A stretch of 64,000 nt of DNA, from assembly GCA_028583415.1 (NCBI GenBank), contig CM053276.1:64069071-64133070 (forward strand), given 5' to 3'. The notes below the pieces were generated by a model. It searched no databases, was not told where the DNA came from, and worked only from the letters and a program-made list of their open reading frames with translations. Shown here in pieces: positions 21,461 to 31,161 of this stretch (position 1 is its first letter; every line of letters begins with the position of its first letter). Position numbers and translations under genes: made by a program. Origin of the DNA: Protea cynaroides. Taxonomy: Eukaryota > Streptophyta > Magnoliopsida > Proteales > Proteaceae.

Positions 21461-22453
21461 AGACACATATCAGTGCTCTGTTTCGATTTTTGACTACTAT
21501 AACATGTTACATATGAATCCTAACTTAAATTCATATAACTTTTAGGTTATTAAATTGATTCAAAGAGAATTACAAGGCTTAGAAGGAGATCGAGTTTTGC
21601 TAACAGGTGAGGGAACAAGACCTAAACTAATTGGCTAATAACACGTTGTTTTACTTATTGAGTCCAATGCCATGATTGATTCTATGCTTGTATGCTTGTA
21701 GTGTGCATCTCACATGTCATCCAATATTCCTGTTATTACTGCTCATGCATATTTATTTATGTCTATTTATAACATGATGATGATGATGATGATGCTAGGA
21801 ATAGGCATGTGATTATATGTGTGATAGTTAGTGTGCTTGATGCGAGTGGAGCATTAGGGGGAGGACGTGGCATGGTGGTCTTTGACCTGGTCACTAAACT
21901 CTAGCTCTATCTCTACTCAAGTCTTGTCCATTAACATCGTCGTATCGCCATTACCTTAGCAGAACTATTACGTCGTAGGGCATTAAGGGAGGAAGGTGGT
22001 CTCGGACCGTGTAGTCTCTGACTCTATCGGGGGGCCTTAGTTCTATCTCTATGGACGTATTGAGGGATGCTGGGGTGAAGCCTTGGATACATTGGATGAC
22101 ATTTAGGATAGGTTAGTTGCGAGCCCAGTTTGCAAGCCCTCGCCAATAGGGGCTTACGTGTTGGTATGGGTAGGGCATCAGGAGAAGTATTGGCGGTGTT
22201 TGATTCGGACACTTTAGCTCTATCTCTATTCCATGGTGGTTGCATGTGGGATGGCAATGGTATTTAATCCATTGAGAGGATTCACACACTTGTGTATAGA
22301 GGTTCGGGGGCCACCATACCTTTCTATAGCATATTGCAAACTTAAAAATCAGACCAAAGTTATGAATTGAATGCATGCATATGTTTGTTGCATTGTTTTA
22401 TTTACTCACTAAGTCGTGATGTGTGCTCACCCCTTCAACCTCAAATATTTTAG

Positions 22454-22587
22454 TTGATGATGCAGGTTCTACTGTTGAAGATTATGTAAATGCGTCAATG
22501 TACAGACACGTTGCGGCCATGGATGTAGAAGCTGTAGAAGATACGCATGATCCTTCATGCGAGTGCAACCAGTGCATTTTTGATTAG
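22454..22587 (+). CDS. Candidate LTR-encoded CxCxxC exon (family A, intact)
   Basis: The exon begins after acceptor AATATTTTAG (AG at 22452-22453) and is open for 44 codons to TAG at 22585-22587. The first codon takes one base from the upstream exon. The start reads DDAGSTVEDYVNASM, the middle VAAMDVEAVED and the end HDPSCECNQCIFD. The matching donor at 21606/21607 implies an intron of 847 bases. A second acceptor TTTTAG lies exactly 61 bases upstream of that donor, and the 61-base exon is open in the matching frame. It has no start codon of its own. The product and role are unknown; the nine-copy comparison is the main evidence. Confidence 0.55.
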
Positions 22588-22847
22588 TTTAGTTATATTT
22601 GATTATTGGAACATGTAATATATTAATTACTTTTACGTCTTGAGTTTTGGAGATAATTGGATTAATTATTTATCATGGTTAGATGCTCAGTTCATTATTT
22701 ATAAAAACTTTATTATCTCTGATTATTACTGTGGAATGTGTATGTGGTTGATATGGTGGGTACTACCTAGCGGAGATCCTGGTTGAACCTTTGGTTTATT
22801 GACGGTTCATCACACCATTCTGGTTAGTTTAGAATTGGGGTGTGATA

Positions 22848-23765
22848 CTATGGATCGACTGGCCAAGTTTTATGTGGACAATATTATCAGACTTTATGGT
22901 GTGCCAAAGAGTATTGTATCAAACAGAGATTTTCATTTCACATCCAAATTTTGGGACGGACTGTAGAAGGCTATGGGGCGTAACTGAAGTTCAGTACGGC
23001 CTTTCACCCTCAGATAGATGGACAGTCAGAGAAGATCATTCAGAGCTTAGAGGATATGCTCTGAGCTTATGCTATTGACTTCAAGGGAGCTTAAGATGAG
23101 AAGCTATCACTCCTTGAGTTCGTTTACAACAACAGCTACCAGGCTACGATCCAAATGGCTCCGTACAAACTTCTATATGGAAAGAAATGTCAAACACCTC
23201 TATAATGGAGCGAAGTGGGAGAAAAGAGGATTGTAAGGCCAGAGTTTGTAGAAGAAACTTGTAGTGTGGTTGACCAGATCAAAGAAAGAGTCAAGACAAC
23301 TCAAATCTGGCAAAAACAATAGGCAGATAATAGACACCAAGATCTAGAGTTTACCGTAGGTAATAAGGTGTTTTTGAAGATATCACTTGTGCGAGGGCTG
23401 AAGCGGTTTGGTAACCAGGAGAAGCTATGCCCTAGGTATGCGGGACCGTACGAGATATTGGCTAGATGTGGCAATGTAGTGTATCAGCTTGCATTACCAC
23501 CATCTATGTCAGGTGTTCATGATGTGTTTTATGTCTTACTACTGAAGAAGTACATCAGGGACCCATTGCACATCTTGATAGCGGATCCTCTAGATTTGAT
23601 AGAAGACTTGACATTCAAGGTTGTACTAGTTATGTTCACAAGAAGAAAGGTGCAACACCTTCTCAACAAAGATATCCATTATGTCAAAGTGCATTGGAGA
23701 AGCCAAGATGTAGAAGAGATTACGTGGGAGGAGGAGAATACAATGTGAAAGGAATACCCCCATCT
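22848..23765 (+). pseudogene. Integrase C-terminal half and chromodomain (element 1)
   Basis: The gene resumes as MDRLAKFYVDNIIRLYGVPK, then SNRDFHFTSKFW in place of the usual SDRD (second catalytic Asp region). A frameshift follows, then GQSEKIIQS (Glu region), NNSYQATIQMAPYKLLYGKK, and the GPYEIL motif at 23447-23464. A tail YVKVHWRSQDVEEITWEEE near 23679-23740 has the form of a chromovirus chromodomain, which directs insertion toward particular chromatin. A TGA replaces one codon near 23746 before KEYPHLF. Several stops and shifts disable it. Confidence 0.88.
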
Positions 23766-23810
23766 TTTTTATGAAGAAGGTATATGTAAATTTCGAGGCC
23801 GAAATATCTT

Positions 23811-23880
23811 TTAAGGGTGGGGGAGTTGTGAGACCTATCGACAAATTTTGGGATGAAATTTCTTTTAAGGGTGGGGGAGT
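23811..23880 (+). other. Duplicated polypurine tract of element 1
   Basis: TTAAGGGTGGGGGAGTTGT occurs at 23811-23829 and again at 23865-23883, a period of 54 bases. Each is followed by a GTGAGACC or GTAAGACC LTR-start sequence. The second copy abuts the true 3' LTR. The polypurine tract primes plus-strand synthesis, so this element has two potential priming sites. Confidence 0.85.
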
Positions 23881-26040
23881 TGTAAGACCCGTAATCTACG
23901 CACCTGATCTAAACCTATGTTTCATGCCGTGGCAGGTCTTTTAGTCATAAGCAGACCAGACAGGATGAGTGGATGACAAATCACAAGTCCAGGTACAAAA
24001 AATAATCAAAACAAACAAAAATTGAAAGTGTCCTGTCTGACTGGTTGAGACATACCGGTCTCATGAATAGTTCGACCGGTATGTCAAGGCTGTTAGACTG
24101 TACGAGTTGGAAATAGACCCCTGTGGGTCCCACTTTCTAAATTCAGGTACTAGAGACCTTCCATATGTGGAAAACCCTCTTAAACTGTTACTCTCCTCTA
24201 TATATGAACTCCTTCTCCTCATTAGATCCTTTTGTTGACTCTCATAAACCTTAGAGTCTGAGAAGGAGATCTGAAGAGGAGCAGAGGAGGCAAGGAAGGC
24301 CTACGAAGGAGGAGAACCTTTGGAAAGAGAGCATCTCACCTTAAAAGCTAGCAGTAAGTGCTCCATTTCTGTAGAATAATTATGTCGATGCCTGGTTGAG
24401 AATCAATACAAGGAAGGACTAGGTATTGATTTAAAACCCTAGTTCGTTCAATAAACCTTAGATCCTATGTAGAGATTTCTAAACTAATGTTTATCAGAAT
24501 ATAGGACTTTAAAAGGAAGAAAAAATTGACCCTAGTACGTTGCTCGAGCCTAGAATGGTTAGGAAAAACCCAAGGAATCAAGTTGAAGACCGACAGAAAA
24601 AGAATCAGATTGGTACACTTACGGAGTCTATTCGGTCAAAGTACTAGCGACATCTATGTAAAACCAATATTGCAACTAGTACCGTATGGGAAGTCTGCCA
24701 GAACTGTCTGCTTGGACATACCAGCTGACCATCTGTAGAATATGGTGTAATCGGTATTTACAGATTTGGACAGTTTTTAATCCAGATTTGGTTTTGACCA
24801 ATGTAAACCCTATGAACCTAATTCTTATCAATCCCTTATGTTGTGTAGGACCTAGTAACAGCAAGGTTAGACTCTGTGATGTAGAGAAGGGTTGCTATCA
24901 AGTGTCAGGTAAGGGAACCAAACCCAAACTTAATTAATTGATAATAGTAAAGTGTTTCTATCTATTCCTGTGCATGACGTTTGTGCATTTAACATGTCAT
25001 CTTTATTTTATTGCTATTACTTGTTCATGCATACTCACTATTAGGATGTGTTGTTAGGCATGTGATTATTTTCGTTGGTGTGTAAAATGGGAAGGGCCTA
25101 GGGTCTTGATTCATTCCTCACACTAGCACCTTTCAGTATCGCCACTATCTTAGCGTGCTTGGTAAGGGTAGGGTATCAGGGGGAGGACGTGGTACTATGG
25201 TCAGCTTGACCGCCAAACTCAAGCCCTATCTCTATTTCGTAGGGAGCTATGCTGGGGTAGGGCCTTGGTTACTGTAATGACATGTAGGATTAGTTCGAAA
25301 CGAAACCCACTTGTAAGCCCTTGCAATAGGGGTGTACGTGTTCGTACGGTGTAGGGTATCAGGGGGAGGACGCGATATTATGGTTTAGCCTGATCACCAG
25401 ACTCTAGCTCTATCTCTATACCGGAGTGAGTGATGTAGGGCGACAGTAGTATGTGATCCGTTGGGTGTGCTCACACTCTCCTGCATGGAGGTGTGGTGGC
25501 CGCTTATCCTTACCATAGCACTTTACGAGTTATACCAGACCAAATATGAATGCTATTTAATGCATTTGTGTATTGCATTGTTTATTTTCCTTACTGAGCT
25601 AAGTTGTGAGCTCACCCCGTATATATATACTCTTTTTCAGATGTTGATGCAGGTTACACTGTTGAGGACTACGTAGATGCTCTAGTGTATGGTGGTGTAC
25701 TACTTTGGATGTGCATGCAGGGGGCAATGAGCATGATGAGTCATGCTAGTGTCACTTCTGCGTGTATCTCTAGGTTTTAGTTATTTTCTTTCGGTTGCTT
25801 ATGAGACAAAGTAATAGTATTTATTTATGTTTTGATATTTGAATAACTGGATAATTTACTTTAAGTAGCAATAGTTTCTTAGTTCATTTATTTTAAGTCT
25901 TCTGCTGTATTATTATATTTTGATTATGGTTAGCGTGTGTTGGTTTATGTGTTGACACAGTCTATTGAGATCTTGATGTGAGCCGTTGGTTTAATGGCGG
26001 TTCACTCACACTTCTATTTCAATTGGATTGGGGTGTGACA
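23881..26040 (+). repeat. 3' LTR of element 1 (family B)
   Basis: The LTR starts TGTAAGACCC and ends GGGGTGTGACA. It holds a TATATAT box at 24199, an inverted pair GACATACCGGT (24049-24059) and ACCGGTATGTC (24075-24085), donor CAG|GTAAGG at 24908/24909, the GTGAGCTCACCCC block at 25607 and acceptor CTTTTTCAG ending at 25640. It is about 490 bases longer than its 5' partner, because the 5' copy has lost an internal segment. Confidence 0.9.
25641..25773 (+). pseudogene. LTR CxCxxC exon, frameshifted (family B)
   Basis: After acceptor CTTTTTCAG the frame reads DVDAGYTVEDYVDALVYGGV. A one- or two-base loss near 25700 then shifts it. In the shifted frame it continues TTLDVHAGGNEHDESC, a TAG, then CHFCVYL and a stop at 25771-25773. 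The Cys-x-Cys-x2-Cys spacing is therefore still visible at the DNA level. The donor at 24908/24909 implies an intron of 732 bases. Confidence 0.4.
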
Positions 26041-26054
26041 ATACCCATCTTACA
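26041..26054 (-). other. Detached 14-base tip of the family D LTR
   Basis: On the minus strand this reads TGTAAGATGGGTAT and, with element 1 removed, continues into TATACGTTGGCG at 12604 and below. It supplies the TGTAAGA start missing from the family D LTR. Element 1 therefore landed within the first 14 bases of that LTR. Confidence 0.7.
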
Positions 26055-26612
26055 CATCTCATTAACTTACTTATAGATAGACAAAGATGAGTTCTTCCTC
26101 TTCTCTCCTTCTTTTTCTCCTTTGTGTTTCTCTTCTTCCTCTTTTTCCTTTCTTCCTCTATGTTTCTCTTCTTCCTCTTTCTCTTCTCTTCCTCCTTATT
26201 CCTCTCTCTTCCTTCTCTACACATATCAGAGCCTCTTCTCTCTCAATCCTTAGGTTCAGTGGATTTGGTTTAGTGGAATGAATCCACCCTAATGCCAAAG
26301 AGGACAAGATGGGATCCTTGGGATCCCATAATGGTAATGGAGAAGATCCCATGCATTACCAAAGTTGGGCCATGCACAAGTTGCTTACCATCTATAAAAA
26401 GATCCAATCCTGCCTTTGTGGTTTCTATGGCAGGCTGGTCACTAACCCAGACTGATCATCCGTGCTGCAGGAGAGGTGTACTGCTGGTGGTCACAGCTGG
26501 ACCACCTTGTTCAACCAAACCTCTTTGCACACTTACATTAAATGTGGCTTGGGGTAGGTGCTATTGGGGGTCCATCTCTCAGACTATTTTTCATACATAC
26601 TATTCCTGATCA
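26055..26612. other. Flanking DNA with a pyrimidine-rich tract
   Basis: Positions 26085-26225 are almost pure C/T on the plus strand, with a CTTCTTCCTCTTT-type pattern, and yield spurious Lys/Arg/Glu-rich frames on the other strand. The rest shows no recognisable gene. It lies outside the family D LTR and before the element 3 LTR. Confidence 0.6.
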
Positions 26613-29600
26613 TGTGAAACACCTCACTGTGAAATCGGTACCCAAAAATATAGACTAATTTCAAATTTTCTCACATAATAGATTCTCCTGTCAACACTAA
26701 CCTAGCAACCGTATCATCAATGGAGTGTCTAGAACTCTAGGTAAGAGTTAAAAAATTCTTACTATTAGTGTATAAACTCTATGTGGAATGAATCAGTCAA
26801 ATCAATCAAGACCTGGCCATTCTAAGTCAATTCAGAGTAGGCGGTCAACTAAATTGAGTTTATCAATGGCCTATATTGGATCGACCGCATGAACCCAGAA
26901 TTGGGTCATTCCGAATCTATTTTAGTTACGCTTGGTTCTAGCTGGTTCCAATTGGTTCTTACCTACTCGTGATCATCCCTACACATGTGGGACCTACTTT
27001 TGAATGTATTGGAGTGCCAATTGACAATCTCCAAGCCTCCTTCATTATACTCATACTAGGACTAGGACTCTTAAGAGAAGAATTGTAATGTAACTCTAAC
27101 TCTTGCATAAACCCTTCAATAAAACTCTCTATGAACCCTAATAAAAAAACATTACAACCTCTGACACATTTTAAAAAAGAGAGAGAGAGTGAATTGGAGC
27201 AAGTTAAAGGAAGAAGAAGAGGAAGAATAACCGTTAAAGGTGCTCTCTCAAGCTTCTCTCTGTAACAGCTTGTGTTAAGCATCGAGGTAAGCCTGAAACC
27301 TAGTCTCACCTTATTTAGAATGAACCCTTGATGATCCTATGAGGCAAACCCAACCTCTGATCATGCTGGAACAAGATTCTAGAAAAAGCCATTAATGGAG
27401 AATAGGTAGAACCCTTGCATAATATGGAAACTGATATAGGCATTAAAGTAAGACCTTATGGTGATGTTTAACATTTAAATATTATTAGAATATGTCCAAT
27501 AATATTGTTTTAATACTTAGAAACCCCCTAGTGAAGCCTTGGACCTTGTGCTTGGGAGAAAGGATTGAAATTGAGTCAATTCAAGCTCTCTTGTGCGAGG
27601 CAATCGACCAAGGAGGTCGACTAAAGTGAGTTGATAGACCGCCTCTGCTGTGATCGACTGCATGGATTATGGTGAGTTGTATTCTTGGTATTTTTCACCC
27701 TAATTGACTATTTAGACTATGTTAAGCATCCTACACCTCAAGAATAATATAATAAACATGTTGGAATAATTGAATAGAGTAGAATGTGCTCTCAAGTGTA
27801 TAGGTACGTGTGGTTGCAAGGACGATATTTTCGATCGTAGACCATACTTGCACATAACCTATGGAAATAGGATTTTATTCTAACCAATGACTAAAATCCA
27901 TCATAAAACATCTATAGAAGTTAGTCTACCTAGGTGTAAGCCTCTATAACTCATCTAGGCTAAATTTACCTAGGCAGTTGACAAAATAGAGATGACCAAC
28001 CACCATAGCTGATCGACCACCTCCATTGACCACCTCATTATAGTAAGCCTGTTTTGGTTGTATTTTCAACCATTAACTTTGAGACTTAACCAAGTGACCC
28101 TAGGACATGTTCCTAAGACTAATGAGGATACCCTAGACCAAATGGAAGTGAGAATGAACAATCATAAGTAGCATTCATACCTTAATTGTAATAGGTAAGC
28201 CGACGTAAGAAAACAAGGAAAAGGACTCTGTATGCAATAAAATAAATCTTAGCTCACCAGATTCAGGTGAGGGATTAATGCATATTTTATTTTCTTGTTT
28301 ATGTACTTATGTGTTTGTTACTTGTTTGGATTACTGTGTAATAACATGCCATCCAATACCTGTGATATCTGTTCATGCATTTTCATATTATAACTCTATT
28401 GGATTGGTTGATATGGAATTATTTGATAATATGTGGATGTTTGATTACATGATTATTTGCCATTCACTTGTATCCTAGTGGATCTGGATAGCTAGAATGT
28501 GACAGTTTATCTTGGTCCATTAAGCTAGGATACAGGTACCTGCATTAGTAATATTTCTTGGTTTAGGTTTTAACATCTCGTGATAGACAACCTTTGCCAA
28601 CAGGGGGTTAGGTATTGGCATAGGCTTATTGTGGACCAACTTTGGGTATGCCCTTTACACAGATGGAGTAGGGAAACGGACAGGGTTGGGTGCCAGCCTC
28701 TAGTATCTCAGGTGGGAGCTAGGGATGAGTCTATTTTATGTGCTTAATCTTCAAGGATTGGGTGGTGTGTACCCAATGAAGTAGTTAAGGCGTAGAATAA
28801 GATGCCAGGAGGAAGCCTATAATGGAGGAATGCTGGTATGATGCCAGGACGGTGTATTCTTGGGTTGTATCTTCATTCTTTGGGTATTGTATCACATGAG
28901 GTGAGGAGCCAAGTGTGTTACATTCACCTCACCCGTGCTTGAGTATTCGTCATCAGTATTTAGGTGCGATGCTACTTGCGCATGCTTATTTACAGACCAT
29001 TTAGACCTTAATAATATATCATGCATTGTGTGCTTGAGTGTGCTAATTTTTCACTGAGCGTGTGGTTCTGCTCACCCCTTTGTATGTACACTTTTTTCAG
29101 ATTCTTTTACAGATTATTTAGCTGATAATTATGTGACTGAAGATGAAGAACTTGAAGATCATTTGCATGATTCTACATGTGAATGTGATGACTGTCTTTA
29201 TGGTTAAAAGACAATGACTCTGAGGAGTTTCTACTTCTTTGTCTGAGAGAGAAGACTATATTAGTAGTTTTACTTAGGACAAAGTTCAGTTTGTTTATTT
29301 GTTTATTTCGGGCATTGTTTTGACCCATAAGTTTTATTTAATTACTCAGTACCTGGTATTATGTTATTTATGTCTTGGTTGAAGATAGATAAATCTTTAC
29401 TACAGTTATTTAATACAATTAAACTTGGTTTGATGGTTCCTAGTTATTGATTCTGCTATTATTTGATTTACACTTTGTAATTTTCCGTAATTTGTTGTAT
29501 GATTAATGATTGCGTTGTGTTATGTTGTGATTGTGAATGGATCTTGGTATGGAAGTACTTGCACAGCGTGGAAACCATGGTCATACAAAAATGCTAGGGT

Positions 29601-29614
29601 TTTGAGGTGTGACA
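26613..29614 (+). repeat. 5' LTR of element 3 (family C)
   Basis: The 3' edge TGAGGTGTGACA at 29603-29614 is firm because a primer-site remnant follows; the 5' edge is less sure. The LTR contains GATCGACC/GGTCGACT-type words at 26850-26895, 27600-27660 and 27970-28035, donor CAG|GTGAGG at 28266/28267, a CTGCTCACCCC block near 29069 and acceptor CTTTTTTCAG at 29100. At about 3.0 kb it is the longest gypsy LTR here. Confidence 0.65.
29101..29207 (+). CDS. Candidate LTR-encoded CxCxxC exon (family C, intact)
   Basis: The frame follows acceptor CTTTTTTCAG in the shared phase (first codon GAT) and is open for 36 codons to TAA at 29205-29207. The sequence is strongly acidic (VTEDEELEDHLHD) and ends STCECDDCLYG. 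Upstream, donor CAG|GTGAGG at 28266/28267 implies an intron of 834 bases. The DNA around it is very different from family A, yet the frame, the acidic body and the Cys tail are kept, which supports coding. The function is unknown. Confidence 0.55.
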
Positions 29615-29619
29615 AAAGA

Positions 29620-29633
29620 TAGTATTAGAGCAG
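29620..29633 (+). other. Degenerate primer-binding site of element 3
   Basis: TAGTATTAGAGCAG differs at two positions from the usual TGGTATCAGAGCAG and lies six bases after the LTR end. Confidence 0.7.
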
Positions 29634-29949
29634 TTCACTTTACATACATACACAATGACAATCAAAGTAAATCAAATAAAAAATTAATTAAGATTAAAAT
29701 AAAAGCTTATAAGAAAACAATAATAAGCACTTGTTGGTTTAAATCATAGCATAAACTGTAAAAAGACCATAATGCATTAAGTGTTCAAACTTTTGATTTC
29801 ATTACAAAATGATGTTTGTTATAAAAGAGAGTCTGGATCACAACCCAATCTATCACTCAACAAACAATGAAAAGAAATACATACAAAAGGGAAACATAAA
29901 CTATGAACTAAAACTAAAAAGTTTATGAGCCTTGTGTGCGGGGAAATAA

Positions 29950-31161
29950 AGAACTAATGACTGCCCCCTAGTGGTGGAAAGAGGAAGCTTGCAATCCTCA
30001 TAGCCTCGCATCTGATGGACCTCATCTCTAAGTCCCTGAATGATGCTATATCAAACCCTAATAGAAGGCTCAGGTACAGTGGGCATATGATTATGAACAT
30101 CCGCCGATGCTGATGGTATATCCTGACCCTCAGTGATAGGTGTCCCCGGCTGCTGAGTGACCCCTGCATCATCTGCATCATCATCATCATTGTGTCCTTT
30201 GCATCATCATCTAAACTAATAGAACCCATAGGAGCATCCTATGCCTGTGCCCCCTCTGTAGCCATCGCCGCATCATTTGCTTCTGCCTCCTCCTCTGCAA
30301 GTCCCCCAAAAGCAATAGAAGCGATGACTGGTGGAAGAATAGCCTCCAACTCGTCGTCACTCAGAACTGCATCGGATGACTGGTACATGCGACCCAATGC
30401 ATGTCAGCTAAAGTCTAAGTGCACTGACCTCTCAACTCCCTTGTCAACGAAGATGTCAATACCCATCTCCCTGAATAGCCATGTAAGTAGTTGGCCATAT
30501 GGCAAATTCCTCTTGCTGCCATATGTGTTAACTATCATCGTCCTCATCAAAATATAGGGCAAGCATAACTAGTAACGAGTGCAGACACAGTAGGTCACAT
30601 ACTCATTGAAGCTCACAATCTCATCCCTGTAACCACTCCTAGGGATGATGTTATGTTGATCCAACTGTAGACCCTCGAAATTAGTAGATACCCAGACTCT
30701 ACATGCCTCTGTCCAGGTATGCATAGTTGTCTCCATATCTCCTGCCTGAAAGTCTCTGGGATGAGATCAGAAGAAGAAGAACCCGGCCCGGCGAATACAC
30801 AGTCGCCTGCCACAGAAACATGTAACCACTCCACCAACTGATGGATGTCAAAGGAAATATCCCAGCCAAGCACCCTGCTGGATATCCTCAAACCCAAGTC
30901 CAACTGCTTATCCTCGAGATCAGTCTCCACTCGATGATTACAGTAGAATAATCGGACTAGGTTAGGCTTGGCTACTATCCTATACCTCAGGATTGGTGCC
31001 CAGCCTAAAGCAGTGAAACCCTTACCCATAGCAAAGTGCTATAACATCTCAAAGTCTACAAACCCCTCGAACTCGATGGAAGCTCACTGGAATCTAGGCG
31101 AATCATCCTGCTCAGACCGAGAACAGAACCTATGAGCATCAAAAGTTGGTGGTCTAATCAT
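29950..31161 (-). pseudogene. Antisense ORF of element 3 (plant transposon-protein-like)
   Basis: From the ATG at 31161 the frame reads MIRPPTFDAHRFCS, meets stops near 31083 and 31042, then is open from 31029 to 30613. That part contains KPNLVRLFYCNHRVE, SSRVLGWDISFDIHQLVEWL and WINITSSLGVV, matching the other antisense ORFs at low identity. Beyond, CTRY, LCLPYILMRTM, NLPYGQLLTWLF, an acidic tail and a Met/Asp run are visible, with a frameshift before the tail. It is antisense between the 5' LTR and gag. Its divergence from the element 1 and 2 versions while keeping the same residues suggests past selection. Confidence 0.7.

Larger units (their letters stand above)
20501..22847 (+). mobile_element. 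Solo LTR, family A, nested in the element 1 integrase
   Basis: The sequence starts TGTAAGACC and ends GGGGTGTGATA (the expected CA end has become TA). It is flanked by perfect CTATG duplications at 20496-20500 and 22848-22852. Removing it rejoins the integrase frame exactly. It contains TATATAAA at 20862, purine-rich DNA after it, two GACC/GGTC motif blocks, donor CAG|GTGAGG at 21606/21607, a GTGTGCTCACCCC block, acceptor ATTTTAG at 22453 and an intact CxCxxC exon. Only one LTR remains, so the internal part was probably lost by LTR-LTR recombination. Confidence 0.95.
12605..26040 (+). mobile_element. Element 1: Ty3/gypsy chromovirus, near-complete (family B)
   Basis: The element has a 5' LTR (12605-14274), primer-binding site, antisense ORF, gag, PR, RT, RNase H, integrase with a chromodomain-like tail, polypurine tract and 3' LTR (23881-26040). 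It starts TGTAAGA and ends TGTGACA. The flanks ATACT (12600-12604) and ATACC (26041-26045) are a near-perfect 5-bp target duplication. A solo LTR (20501-22847) interrupts the integrase. Numerous stops and frameshifts make it non-autonomous. It is inserted in the LTR of the family D element. Confidence 0.9.

Noticed and set aside
26006..26352. Lys/Arg/Glu-rich minus-strand frames
   Set aside because: They are translations of a pyrimidine tract.
29954..30229. Met-run frame on the minus strand
   Set aside because: It is the frameshifted tail of the element 3 antisense ORF, not a separate gene.
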